Of a stretch of DNA of 64,000 nt, positions 34,426 through 44,662 are shown piece by piece. Every line of letters starts with the position of its first letter. Position 1 is the stretch's first letter. Origin of the DNA: JAKANT01 sp035502095. Lineage in GTDB: Bacteria > Pseudomonadota > Gammaproteobacteria > Burkholderiales > Burkholderiaceae_F. The stretch spans positions 1 through 64,000 of the forward strand of contig DATJUX010000008.1 of assembly GCA_035502095.1 (NCBI GenBank), in the 5' to 3' direction. The notes below the pieces were generated by a model. The model was not told the DNA's origin and searched no databases. It saw nothing but the letters and a program-made list of their open reading frames with translations. Both the position numbers and the translations under genes were made by a program.

Positions 34426-35004
34426 ATGCTCGACCAGATCGCGTCTCAAGCCACCGTAACACTGCTGAACCATCTGCTCGCGCGCGAGGGTTGGGCACGC
34501 GACGAACTCGCGCCTTTCGCCGGCAAGCATGCGCGCATCGAAGCGGCGCCCTTCACGCTGCTACTCGGGATCGCGGCGGCGGGCCGCTTCGAAGTCGGCA
34601 CCGGTGCTGCCGACGTGACGATCAAGGTCGACCCTGCGCAGGCGCCGGCTCTGCTTTTCGATCCGCAAGCCATGTTGCGCAACGTCCGGCTGAGTGGCGA
34701 CGCGGAGTTCGCACGCGCGCTGTCGCACGTGCTGCAGAACCTGCACCCGGAGCCGGAGGAGGACCTCGCCCGTTTCGTCGGCGACGCCGCGGCCGTGCGC
34801 ATCGTCGGCTTCCTGCGCGCGGTCGCCGCGCAGGCGCGCGAAGGCGGCGCGCGGCTGGCGGCGACCACCGCCGACTACTTCGTCGCCGAGAACCCGCTGC
34901 TGGTGACGCGCGAGGAGGCTGAATCGTTCGGCCGCGCGGTGGCGAGCCTGCGTGACGATGTCGAGCGGCTGGGCAAGCGCATCGATCGCCTCGAGCAGCG
35001 CTGA
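34426..35004 (+). CDS. ubiJ: Ubiquinone synthesis accessory protein UbiJ (SCP2 domain)
   Basis: UbiJ binds lipid and organises the soluble ubiquinone synthesis complex. This 192-residue protein has an N-terminal SCP2-like domain (TVTLLNHLLAREGWARDELA, then HARIEAAPFTLLLGIAAAGR) and a C-terminal coiled coil (SFGRAVASLRDDVERLGKRI, continuing DRLEQR), as in E. coli UbiJ. ATG 34426 is the start that begins the domain; earlier in-frame starts give non-conserved residues. It ends two bases before ubiB, the usual partner, and the pair is likely coupled. Confidence 0.9.
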   Translation: MLDQIASQATVTLLNHLLAREGWARDELAPFAGKHARIEAAPFTLLLGIAAAGRFEVGTGAADVTIKVDPAQAPALLFDPQAMLRNVRLSGDAEFARALSHVLQNLHPEPEEDLARFVGDAAAVRIVGFLRAVAAQAREGGARLAATTADYFVAENPLLVTREEAESFGRAVASLRDDVERLGKRIDRLEQR

Positions 35005-35006
35005 CG

Positions 35007-36593
35007 ATGATGCGATTGCTGCGCCTGGCGCGCATTTTCGTCACGGTCTATCGCTTCGGCCTCGACGAGGTCGCGTTCTCGAACCTGAAGAGTCCGTGGC
35101 TGCAGCGGATGCTGAAGGTCGCCACGATCGGGCGCAATCTCTCCGCGCCGCGTGCCGTGAGGCTGCGGCTGGCGCTCGAGGACCTCGGTCCGATCTTCGT
35201 GAAGTTCGGCCAGGCGGTCTCCACGCGCCGCGACCTCCTGCCGACCGACATCGCGGACGAGTTGAGCAAGCTGCAGGATCGTGTGCCGCCGTTCGATTCA
35301 GCGGTCGCGGTGCGCGAGATCGAGCACGGCCTCGGGCGTTCGATCGATGAAGTCTTCGCCTCGTTCGAACGCACGCCGGTCGCCAGTGCCTCGATCGCGC
35401 AGGTGCACCTCGCGGTCCTGAAGCCCGATCCCGAGCACGGGTTCGCGGCCCCGCGCGAGGTCGCGGTCAAGGTACTGCGGCCCGGCATGCGCGCGGCGAT
35501 CGAGAAGGATCTAGGCCTGCTCGAAGTCGGCGCCATGCTGGTCGAGAAGCTGTGGCGCGACGGCCGCCGCCTGCGGCCGCGCGCCGTCGTGGCGGAGTTC
35601 GACAAGATCCTGCACGACGAGCTCGACCTGATGCGCGAGGCGGCGAATGCCTCGCAATTGCGCCGCAATTTCGCCAACTCGCGCCTGCTGCGCGTGCCGG
35701 AGATGTACTGGGACTATTGCCGCGAAACGGTCCTGGTGATGGAGCGCATGCACGGCGTGCCGGTGAGCCAGGTCGACCGGCTGCGCGCCGCGGGCGTCGA
35801 CATCAAGCAGCTCTCGGCGAATGCCGTCGAGGTGTTCTTCACCCAGGCGCTGCGCGACGGCTTTTTTCATGCCGACATGCACCCGGGCAACATCTACGTC
35901 GGAATCGAGGGCGACGACGCGGGCCGCTGGATTGCGCTCGATTTCGGCATCGTGGGAACGCTGGCCGACTTCGACAAGAACTACCTGGCGCAGAACTTCC
36001 TCGCATTCTTCCGCCGCGACTACAAGCGCGTCGCCGAACTGCACGTCGAAAGCGGCCTCGTGCCGGCGGGCACCAGGGTCGACGAACTGGAAAGTGCGAT
36101 CCGCGCCGTCTGCGAGCCGATCTTCGACCGGCCGCTCAAGGACATCTCCTTTTCGCAGGTCCTGCTGCGCCTGTTCGAGACCTCGCGCCGCTTCAACGTC
36201 GAGGTGCAGCCGCAACTGGTTCTGCTGCAGAAGACGCTGTTCAACATCGAAGGGCTGGGCCGCCAGCTCGACCCCGAGCTCGACATCTGGAAGACCGCCC
36301 GCCCGTTCCTGGAGCGGTGGATGGAGACGCAGATGGGCTTCAAGGGCCTGGAGGAGCGACTGCGCTACGAGGCTGCGCAATGGAGCCGCCTGCTGCCCCA
36401 GCTGCCACGCCTGGTGCACCAGGCGCTCACGGACACGTCGCGCCAGGAGGCGATCCTGCGCGAGGTGCGGCAGTTGCGGCAGGAGACATCGCGGCGCAAC
36501 CGCCTGTTGCTGGTCGCAGTGACCTGCTTCCTTGCGATCGCGCTGATGATTGCGTGGGCCTTCTTCGGCATACCGTTGCCTGGGCGCGATTGA
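35007..36593 (+). CDS. ubiB: Ubiquinone biosynthesis atypical kinase/ATPase UbiB
   Basis: UbiB is an ABC1/ADCK-family ATPase that supports the ubiquinone hydroxylation complex at the inner membrane. The 528-residue protein has the signature KxGQ motif at residues 66-69 (VKFGQAVSTRRDLLP). The kinase-like core has GFFHADMHPGNIYVG and IALDFGIVGTL. A membrane helix near the C-terminus (LLLVAVTCFLAIALMIAWAF) is typical. It is full length and directly follows ubiJ. Confidence 0.96.
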   Translation: MMRLLRLARIFVTVYRFGLDEVAFSNLKSPWLQRMLKVATIGRNLSAPRAVRLRLALEDLGPIFVKFGQAVSTRRDLLPTDIADELSKLQDRVPPFDSAVAVREIEHGLGRSIDEVFASFERTPVASASIAQVHLAVLKPDPEHGFAAPREVAVKVLRPGMRAAIEKDLGLLEVGAMLVEKLWRDGRRLRPRAVVAEFDKILHDELDLMREAANASQLRRNFANSRLLRVPEMYWDYCRETVLVMERMHGVPVSQVDRLRAAGVDIKQLSANAVEVFFTQALRDGFFHADMHPGNIYVGIEGDDAGRWIALDFGIVGTLADFDKNYLAQNFLAFFRRDYKRVAELHVESGLVPAGTRVDELESAIRAVCEPIFDRPLKDISFSQVLLRLFETSRRFNVEVQPQLVLLQKTLFNIEGLGRQLDPELDIWKTARPFLERWMETQMGFKGLEERLRYEAAQWSRLLPQLPRLVHQALTDTSRQEAILREVRQLRQETSRRNRLLLVAVTCFLAIALMIAWAFFGIPLPGRD

Positions 36594-36738
36594 CGACGCG
36601 GCTGATTAGGCGGGCGTGCAGCCGGCGAGCGTCGTGGACGCGCTTCGTGCCGCCTGGGCGGCCGCTCGTGCCGCGCCTGGAGCAGCCTGTCGCTACAACG
36701 CTTGCCCGGTCCGCGATGCAAGTCGCAGCATAGGCCGC

Positions 36739-37995
36739 ATGAGCGCGCGCCACCGAGTGTTCGCATATTGCCTGCTGATGCGCGCACCGATGGCGGGCGA
36801 AGAAGAAGACATCGACGAGGTCCTTGCGTGGGCGCGCCGCAAGGCGATCTGGCTTGCCGGCGCGTATTGCCTCGTGCTCGCTCTCGCGGTGTGGCCGGCA
36901 TTTGCCGGGGACCACGATCTGCCCTATCGCGTCGTCGCGCTGGTCGGCACGCATTTCCTGCTCTGGACCAGCGTTTCGACCGTGGCGAGTTGCTGGGTCG
37001 GATTCCGCGGCGGCCAGAAGTGGCGCGCGGCGGTCGGCCCGGTGCCGATGATCGTCGGCGCAACACTGGCGGCCGTTCTCTTCTTCCTCGTCTATGCCGA
37101 CCTGCACTGGCAACGCGCAACCCATCGCTGGATGACCGATACGTTCGGGTGGACGTGGCTGTTCGTGCTGGTGCTTGCGATGGCGTACGGCTTTCCCGAA
37201 CTCGTGGCGCGCTTGCGCCGGCGCGAACGGGCCGCGGTCATCCGCGCCATGGAGGCCGAAGCCTCAAGCGAGAAGCTGGCGCACAAGACCGCCGAATCCG
37301 AGCTGCGCCTGTTGCAAGCACAGGTCGAGCCGCACTTCCTCTACAACACGCTCGCCAACCTGCGCTACCTGATCCAGCGGGGCTCGCCCGATGCGTTGCG
37401 CATGACCGACGCGCTGATCGAGTACCTGCGCACCGCGGTCCCCGACATCCGCGCGCTTCGCGTCACGCTCGGGCGCGAGGTCGATCATGCGCGTCACTAT
37501 CTCGAGATCATGCAGATGAGAATGGGCAGCCGGCTGGTCTTCGAGGTCGACGTGCCCGAGGCGCTGCGTGCGATCGAAGTGCCGCCTCTCCTGCTGCTCA
37601 CACTGGTCGAAAACGCCGTCAAGCACGGCATCGCACCGCATGTCGAAGGAGGCGAAGTCGTGCTGAGCGCGCACGAGCAGGGCGGTCTGATCCGGATCGA
37701 GGTCGCCGATACGGGAGTCGGTGCGTTGGCAGCAAGGCCACCGCCCGGAGAAGCGCCATCGACCGGTGTCGGCCTCGACAACCTGCGCGGCCGCCTGCAA
37801 CTCGTCTACGGCCAGACGATCGAGGTCGAACTCGTCGCGAACGTTCCGCGCGGCACTCGCGTGCGACTGCGGCTGCCGCGGGAGATGCCGCGTACCGGGT
37901 TCGCCGCAGCGGGCGCGCAGGCCGGTAGCGTCGGCAATGCCACGGCAAATGGCGCCGGCCTGCGCGCACCGGAAACCCGTTGGGACAGGCCATGA
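36739..37995 (+). CDS. AlgZ/LytS-type sensor histidine kinase
   Basis: This protein of about 418 residues has four membrane helices in its first half (WLAGAYCLVLALAVWPAFAG, VALVGTHFLLWTSVSTVASC, VPMIVGATLAAVLFFLVYAD, WTWLFVLVLAMAYGFPELVA). A short coiled coil and a HisKA_7TM-like kinase core follow. The phosphorylated histidine is His199 in QVEPHFLYNTLANLRYL. ATP-binding motifs are LLLLTLVENAVKHGIAPHVE and the glycine-rich GVGLDNLRGRLQLVYG. ATG 36739 is the chosen start; ATG 36778 or 36790 are possible. Its end overlaps the response regulator start by four bases. It matches the AlgZ (FimS) subfamily. Confidence 0.9.
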   Translation: MSARHRVFAYCLLMRAPMAGEEEDIDEVLAWARRKAIWLAGAYCLVLALAVWPAFAGDHDLPYRVVALVGTHFLLWTSVSTVASCWVGFRGGQKWRAAVGPVPMIVGATLAAVLFFLVYADLHWQRATHRWMTDTFGWTWLFVLVLAMAYGFPELVARLRRRERAAVIRAMEAEASSEKLAHKTAESELRLLQAQVEPHFLYNTLANLRYLIQRGSPDALRMTDALIEYLRTAVPDIRALRVTLGREVDHARHYLEIMQMRMGSRLVFEVDVPEALRAIEVPPLLLLTLVENAVKHGIAPHVEGGEVVLSAHEQGGLIRIEVADTGVGALAARPPPGEAPSTGVGLDNLRGRLQLVYGQTIEVELVANVPRGTRVRLRLPREMPRTGFAAAGAQAGSVGNATANGAGLRAPETRWDRP

Positions 37996-38753
37996 AAGCC
38001 CCGACCGCGGTGGTCGCCGATGACGAGCCGCTGCTGCGTGCACAGCTCGTCGATTCCCTCGCCGCTCTCTGGCCGGAACTGCGCGTGGTCGGTGAAGCCG
38101 GGCACGGCGAAGAGGCGGTGCGCAAAGTGGCGAGCGAGCGCCCCGACATCGCATTCCTGGATATCGAGATGCCCGGCTTGAACGGCCTGCAGGCCGCGAC
38201 ACAGATAAAGGGACTTGCGCACGTCGTGTTCATCACCGCCTATCACCAGTACGCGGTGCAGGCATTCGAGCGCGGCGCCATCGACTACGTGCTCAAACCC
38301 GCGTCCGAGCTACGCCTGCGCGAGACCGTGGAGCGGCTGAAGGCGCGCATCGGACGTCCGCCGCCAGACGACGAATCGATGCGAGCGGTTCTCGAACGCG
38401 TCGCGTCCGCCCTCGGCAAGGGCGATCCGACGCGACTGCGCTGGATCCAGGCATCGGTGGGCGCGCAGATCCGGCTGATCCCGATCGAGGACGTTCTGTT
38501 CTTCCAGTCCGACCTGAAGTACACGCGCGTCGTCACCCGCGAAGGCGAATCGCTGATCCGCAAGCCGCTGAAGGAACTACTCGCGGAACTCGACGCAGCG
38601 CAGTTCTGGCAGATCCATCGCGGGACGATCGTCAACTCCGCGGCGATCGGTCATGTGCTCCGCGAGGACGATCGGTTGACCGTCGTGTTGAAGCACGCTG
38701 CGGAGCGGCTGGAGGTGAGCCGCACCTTCACCCACCTCTTCAAGAGCATGTGA
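37992..38753 (+). CDS. AlgR/LytTR-type response regulator
   Basis: This 253-residue protein has an N-terminal receiver domain with D10-D11 and phosphoacceptor Asp57 (AFLDIEMPGLNGL), and Lys in VLKPAS. A C-terminal LytTR DNA-binding domain follows (IRLIPIEDVLFFQSDLKYTR, then FWQIHRGTIVNSAAIGHVL). ATG 37992 is preferred over TTG 37980. The pair matches AlgZ/AlgR of Pseudomonas, in which AlgR activates the fimU-pilVWXY1Y2E operon. Two such operons lie about 7 and 12 kb upstream here, so they are plausible targets. The last 177 bases are overlapped on the other strand by the DUF6279 gene. Confidence 0.92.
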   Translation: MKAPTAVVADDEPLLRAQLVDSLAALWPELRVVGEAGHGEEAVRKVASERPDIAFLDIEMPGLNGLQAATQIKGLAHVVFITAYHQYAVQAFERGAIDYVLKPASELRLRETVERLKARIGRPPPDDESMRAVLERVASALGKGDPTRLRWIQASVGAQIRLIPIEDVLFFQSDLKYTRVVTREGESLIRKPLKELLAELDAAQFWQIHRGTIVNSAAIGHVLREDDRLTVVLKHAAERLEVSRTFTHLFKSM

Positions 38754-39680
38754 TCGTGGAGCCCGGTTGCGGGCTGGGGCCGGTCGGCTGCGCGTGCCCG
38801 TGTCGGTGGCGAGCACGGTGAAGTCCTCCGCGTAACCTTGGAGCTTTTTCAGCAGCACCGCCTTCTGCTCGGCCGACGCTGCGTCGACGAGAGCGGCGAT
38901 CAGCTCCGCATTGCCGCGCCGGTACTCGGTCATGCGTGCGCGGCGCTCCGGATCGAGCGGTTCCGTGAGCTGCGCGAGGTATTCGCACAGCCAGCCGGCG
39001 GCAACATCCGGCGCCGGGTGCTCGTGCTGGATACGCTGCAGCACCTTGAGCAGATCGGTGCGCCGCTGCTCGCGTTCATTAGCCCACCACTGCTCCGACT
39101 CCGGCCGCCGGACGATCGCGGCACGGATCAACGCCTGCTGTGGCGGGCTCACCGACCCGAACCACTCTTCGGCGCGCTCGACGGCGCGCTCCAGGCGGTG
39201 CTCGAACGATGCATTGTTGCCCGATACCTCGCGGCGCGCCTTGGCATCTTCCTCGACGAGTTTCCGCGCGGCCCGCTCGAGCTGCGCCGGCTGGAGAGTG
39301 AGGGCAAGCGCCGCCAGATCCGGTGCGGCCTGCTCGCCGGTATGCAGCAGCCGGCGGTTCATTTCGAGGTTGAAGGCCAGCACGTCGTCCGGCGTGACAC
39401 CTCCTCCGATCCGCCTGCTCACCGCCTCGATCAGATCCGCGTAGCCGTGCAATTGCGTTGCGCGATGCCATTCGAGCAGATTGCGCAGGCGATCCCGCGC
39501 CAGTTGCTCCTGCGGCCGGCTGAGATCGAAGTAGTTGTCGAGCGCATAAAGCAGCAGCGTGTCGGCGTTGTTGTAGCCCATGCGGACCGAGGAACAACCG
39601 GCTGCCAACGCGATGACGGCGACCGCAAGCAACCTGCGCAGGTGTACGCCGGTGTTACGATGGTCGGCTCTCGAACGCAT
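38577..39680 (-). CDS. DUF6279-like lipoprotein with extended C-terminus
   Basis: This 367-residue protein has a lipoprotein signal with Cys29 (AVIALAAGCSS) and the family opening VRMGYNNADTLLLYALDNYF, continuing DLSRPQEQ. The middle is alpha-helical (WHRATQLHGYADLIEAVSRR, then EWFGSVSPPQQALIRAAIV). Normal homologues end soon after a LQGYAEDF-like segment. Here the frame continues about 65 further residues, antisense to the response regulator 3' end. That tail has no domain look, so either it is a real extension or a frameshift has removed the stop. The start is only 15 bases from the divergent glmU start. Confidence 0.8.
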   Translation of the reverse strand: MRSRADHRNTGVHLRRLLAVAVIALAAGCSSVRMGYNNADTLLLYALDNYFDLSRPQEQLARDRLRNLLEWHRATQLHGYADLIEAVSRRIGGGVTPDDVLAFNLEMNRRLLHTGEQAAPDLAALALTLQPAQLERAARKLVEEDAKARREVSGNNASFEHRLERAVERAEEWFGSVSPPQQALIRAAIVRRPESEQWWANEREQRRTDLLKVLQRIQHEHPAPDVAAGWLCEYLAQLTEPLDPERRARMTEYRRGNAELIAALVDAASAEQKAVLLKKLQGYAEDFTVLATDTGTRSRPAPARNRAPRSHALEEVGEGAAHLQPLRSVLQHDGQPIVLAEHMTDRRGVDDRPAMDLPELRCVEFRE

Positions 39681-39695
39681 GACTCTCACAGCGCA

Positions 39696-41084
39696 ATGAA
39701 CATCGTGATCCTGGCAGCTGGCCAGGGCAAGCGCATGCGCTCGCCGCACCCCAAAGTGCTGCACAGCTTGGCAGGCAAACCGATGCTAGCCCATGTACTC
39801 GAGACGGCGCGACGGCTTGCGCACTCGCGCGGCGGTTCGGCGCGCATCGTCGTGGTCATCGGTCACGGGGCGGAGACAGTGCGTACGACCTTCGAGCACG
39901 AACCGGATGTTCAGTTCGTCGTGCAGCAGCCGCAACTGGGCACGGGGCATGCGATGCAGCAGGCGGTTCCGCTGCTCGACGACGGCGAGCCGACGCTGGT
40001 CCTGTACGGCGATGTGCCGCTGCTGCGCGAGCAAACGCTCGTGCGCCTGGTTCGCACGGCGACCGACGGCGAACACGCAGGCATCGGGTTGCTCACCGTG
40101 AGCCGACCGGACCCGGCCGGCTACGGGCGCGTGATCAGGGACCGCGCGGGCAGCGTCGTCAAGATCGTCGAGGAGCGCGACGCGAGCGAGGAGGAAAGGC
40201 GCATCGCCGAAGTCAACACCGGCATTCTCGTCGCGCCCACGCTGGCGCTCAAGCGCTGGCTCGCCGGACTGTCGGACCACAATGCGCAACGCGAGTACTA
40301 CCTGCCCGATGTGATCGGGATCGCGGTGCGCGAAGGGCTGCGAGTCGCGGCGGTACCCGCCGCGGACGTCGACGAGACCCAGGGCGTCAACAGCAAGGCC
40401 GAACTGGCCGCGCTGGAGCGCGTCGCCCAGCGCCGCATCGCGGAGCGCCTGATGAGCGACGGGGCGACGCTCGCGGACCCCGCGCGCATCGACGTGCGTG
40501 GCGAGTTGACCGTGGGCGCGGACGTGTTCATCGACGTCGGCTGCGTGTTCGAGGGCCGGGTCGCGCTCGCCGACGGAGCGAAGATCGGCCCCCACAACGT
40601 CATACGCGATTGTTCGATCGGCGCGGGCACCGAGGTGATGGGTTTCTGTTTTCTCGAGCGCGCGACGATCGGCGCACAAGCTCGCATTGGTCCTTTCGCC
40701 CGCACCCGGCCCGACGTGACGCTGGGCGACGAGGTGCACATCGGCAACTTCGTTGAGGTCAAGAACTCGACGCTGGGCGATGGTTCGAAGGCAAATCACC
40801 TCGCCTATGTGGGCGATGCGACGGTCGGGCGACGCGTGAACATCGGCGCCGGCACCATCGTTGCCAACTACGACGGCGCGAACAAGCACCGGACCGTGAT
40901 CGAGGACGACGTCCACACCGGGTCGAACAGCGTGCTGGTCGCGCCGATCACCGTCGGCGCGGGCGCCACGGTCGGCGCCGGATCGACCGTCGCGAAGCAT
41001 GTACCTGCCGGCAAGCTCACCGTCGCGCGCGCGCGGCAGACGACCATCGAGGGCTGGAGCCGGCCGACGAAGAAGCGCAAGTAG
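39696..41084 (+). CDS. glmU: Bifunctional GlmU (UDP-GlcNAc pyrophosphorylase / glucosamine-1-P acetyltransferase)
   Basis: GlmU makes UDP-N-acetylglucosamine for peptidoglycan and LPS. The 462-residue protein begins with the uridyltransferase motif MNIVILAAGQGKRMRSPHPK. The C-terminal half is a left-handed beta-helix of hexapeptide repeats (RVALADGAKIGPHNVIRDCS, DVTLGDEVHIGNFVEVKNST, then NIGAGTIVANYDGANKHRTV). Both halves are complete. A Lrp-type regulator and glmS follow, so UDP-GlcNAc synthesis genes cluster here. The start sits inside the divergent control region shared with the DUF6279 gene. Confidence 0.97.
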   Translation: MNIVILAAGQGKRMRSPHPKVLHSLAGKPMLAHVLETARRLAHSRGGSARIVVVIGHGAETVRTTFEHEPDVQFVVQQPQLGTGHAMQQAVPLLDDGEPTLVLYGDVPLLREQTLVRLVRTATDGEHAGIGLLTVSRPDPAGYGRVIRDRAGSVVKIVEERDASEEERRIAEVNTGILVAPTLALKRWLAGLSDHNAQREYYLPDVIGIAVREGLRVAAVPAADVDETQGVNSKAELAALERVAQRRIAERLMSDGATLADPARIDVRGELTVGADVFIDVGCVFEGRVALADGAKIGPHNVIRDCSIGAGTEVMGFCFLERATIGAQARIGPFARTRPDVTLGDEVHIGNFVEVKNSTLGDGSKANHLAYVGDATVGRRVNIGAGTIVANYDGANKHRTVIEDDVHTGSNSVLVAPITVGAGATVGAGSTVAKHVPAGKLTVARARQTTIEGWSRPTKKRK

Positions 41085-41090
41085 GCCCGG

Positions 41091-41573
41091 TCAGAGCGGA
41101 ATCTTCGGCGCGAACTTGCTCCGGTGCACGCTGAAGAACGTGCGGATGTTGCGCACGTTCGCCTGTGCAGTGAACAACCGGTGCACGAGTGCGTGGTATG
41201 CCGGCATGTCGGCCACGACGACGAGCAGTACGAAATCCGGGCCGGGCGACACGCGGTAGCACTGCTGCACGGCAGGCTCGTCACGGACGAGCGTCTCGAA
41301 CTCGACCTGCTGCTCCGCGCCCTGGCGCTCGAGGGCGATCTCGACGATCGCGGTCAGCGCCGCACCGAGTTTCTCCGGTGCGAGGAGCGCAACTTGTCGC
41401 TCGATGACGCCTCCCTCCTGGAGGCGCTTGACCCGTCGCAGGCAGGTTGGCGGCGATATGCGCGCGCGCTCGGCCAGCGCCTGATTCGTGAGCGAACAGT
41501 CTTCCTGCAGCTGGGTGAGCAGCCGTCGATCAATGAGGTCGAGGGCGAAAGCGCCGATGGATTCTTCTTTCAT
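41091..41573 (-). CDS. Lrp/AsnC family transcriptional regulator
   Basis: This 160-residue protein has an N-terminal winged helix-turn-helix (LDLIDRRLLTQLQEDCSLTN, then ERARISPPTCLRRVKRLQEG) and a C-terminal RAM ligand-binding domain (VEFETLVRDEPAVQQCYRVS, then DFVLLVVVADMPAYHALVHR). Length is typical. Start at 41573 is chosen as in related proteins; an in-frame ATG at 41609 would add 12 residues. It is divergent from glmS, with a palindrome between, and convergent with glmU. It may control glmS and its own gene, but effector and targets are unknown. Confidence 0.9.
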   Translation of the reverse strand: MKEESIGAFALDLIDRRLLTQLQEDCSLTNQALAERARISPPTCLRRVKRLQEGGVIERQVALLAPEKLGAALTAIVEIALERQGAEQQVEFETLVRDEPAVQQCYRVSPGPDFVLLVVVADMPAYHALVHRLFTAQANVRNIRTFFSVHRSKFAPKIPL

Positions 41574-41615
41574 CTCCCATTTCTGTGTGAAATAAAACGC
41601 CAGTGTCATGTCAGA

Positions 41616-41632
41616 GTGAAATTCTAGTTCAC
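41616..41632. promoter_or_regulatory. Palindrome between Lrp-type gene and glmS
   Basis: GTGAAATTCTAGTTCAC has arms GTGAA and TTCAC around a seven-base A/T-rich centre. It lies between the divergent regulator start and glmS, a natural site for the Lrp-type protein. This is inferred from position and symmetry. Confidence 0.45.
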
Positions 41633-41715
41633 ACGCATCGAAAAATCGGCAGCCTATTTCTCGTTGCTGCGCTTAAGATCGCCGCCCTATCCCGCTTTCT
41701 TGTGAGGGCCGTGAC

Positions 41716-43539
<1,824 letters not shown>

Positions 43540-43911
43540 GCGCGCTGAGCTTCGCGCGTGGTAACTGATCGCGATGCCGAGGAGCTGGCGGCTTGTGATC
43601 GTTTCGAGCTGCGCCCCCGGCACGGCCCGGTGACGTAAGCGCCGACGGGTTGCACCCGATCGAGCACGACCACGACCGCCCCGTCCTAAACGGCCGCAGA
43701 GCCTGGTCGAAAGTCGGGTCCCTCCGTTCCAGCGCGCGCGCGTGAGATGGTCGCGGTCGCGCTGCTCGCGCTCGGCTTCGTGCCGATCGCGCGCATGACG
43801 TTCGGCTGAGATCGTTCGCGCGACGCGCGCACGGATCCGGGCCGGGCGCTTGTTACCTCGCGATGACCTTTCTGTCGAACCACACGAATTGGGCGACGCG
43901 GGCATTGGCAC
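43540..43911. other. glmS-phasin intergenic region, no supported gene
   Basis: This 372-base stretch holds no credible coding sequence. A tiny plus-strand ORF (43747-43809, 20 codons, hydrophobic) has no ribosome binding site and is not called. The long antisense frame through here is only the complement of glmS extended. The phasin promoter begins at 43912. Confidence 0.5.
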
Positions 43912-43939
43912 TTGACTTGCGAGCCCCCGCCTCTACAAT
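43912..43939 (+). promoter_or_regulatory. Sigma-70 promoter of the phasin gene
   Basis: A -35 element TTGACT (43912-43917) and a -10 element TACAAT (43934-43939) are separated by 16 bases. Each differs by one base from consensus. It lies 88 bases before the phasin start. Confidence 0.85.
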
Positions 43940-43942
43940 GCT

Positions 43943-43957
43943 TGCTGCGGTGCAGCA
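43943..43957 (+). promoter_or_regulatory. PhaR-type operator of the phasin gene
   Basis: TGCTGC, GGT, GCAGCA form a perfect inverted repeat from 43943 to 43957, containing CTGC-N3-GCAG. This is the published recognition pattern of the PHA repressor PhaR in Paracoccus and Rhodobacter. It lies right after the -10 box, covering the likely transcription start. Confidence 0.7.
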
Positions 43958-44027
43958 ATCGGCCGAGGATCCCCGGATTCCCTCGAAGACCACCGCCCAC
44001 AACGTCGATTCACAGATGGAGCAGCAG

Positions 44028-44597
44028 ATGTTTGCAACCCCCCCGCAAATCAGCCAGATGCAAAAGAGCCAGCTCGACGCGCTTTACGCGCTGTCGCAAG
44101 TGGCGCTGAACACCACCGAGAAGCTGGTCGAACTCAACCTTGCCGCGATCAAGGCCGCCATGGACGAATCCGCGGCCACCACGCAGTCGATGCTCGGCAT
44201 CAAGGATGCACAGGACGTCGTCGCGGTCAGCGGCACGATCGTCCAGCCGGCGTTTCACAAGGTCGTCGGCTACAGCCGCAACGTCTACAGCATCGTGAGC
44301 AGCGCCGGTGCGGAAGTGCGCCGCGTCGTCGAAGGCCAGTTCGCAGAAGGAAACGAAAAGGCCTCGCAGTTCGTGGAGTTCGCGACGCGCAACGCGCCGG
44401 CCGGATCGGAGCCCGTTGTTTCGCTCTTCAAGAACGCAGTGGCCGCATGCAATACCGCTTACGACACCTTCAGCAAGGCCGCCCGCCAGGCGTTCGATGC
44501 CGCGGAGTCGAACTTCGAAAGCGCGACGCAGGCGGCGGTGAGTGCCGTGAACCCCGAGGTCGAAGCGCCGAAGGCGAAGTCGAAGCGCGGTGAATAA
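44028..44597 (+). CDS. Phasin family protein (PHA granule surface)
   Basis: Phasins coat polyhydroxyalkanoate granules. This 189-residue protein begins MFATPPQISQMQKSQLDALY, then LSQVALNTTEKLVELNLAAI, typical of the Phasin_2 family. The middle is helical and amphipathic and the end is Lys-rich (EAPKAKSKRGE). ATG 44028 is chosen because GGAG lies seven bases upstream; ATG 44016 and earlier starts lie within the promoter leader. A strong promoter, a PhaR-type operator and a perfect terminator frame it, so it is a single-gene unit. Its presence implies that the cell stores PHA. Confidence 0.93.
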   Translation: MFATPPQISQMQKSQLDALYALSQVALNTTEKLVELNLAAIKAAMDESAATTQSMLGIKDAQDVVAVSGTIVQPAFHKVVGYSRNVYSIVSSAGAEVRRVVEGQFAEGNEKASQFVEFATRNAPAGSEPVVSLFKNAVAACNTAYDTFSKAARQAFDAAESNFESATQAAVSAVNPEVEAPKAKSKRGE

Positions 44598-44627
44598 GAC
44601 ACCACTCTCGATCCCGTTCTGACTCGA

Positions 44628-44662
44628 AGGGCGTCGTTGCAACGACGCCCTTCTTGTTTGTT
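44628..44662 (+). terminator. Phasin terminator
   Basis: A perfect 26-base palindrome spans 44628-44653, with AAGGGCGTCGTTG against its complement, followed by the T-rich CTTGTTTG. It is the strongest hairpin in the window and ends the phasin transcript. Confidence 0.9.

Noticed and set aside
43747..43809. 20-codon hydrophobic plus-strand ORF
   Set aside because: No Shine-Dalgarno sequence and no neighbour linking it; chance is enough in this composition.
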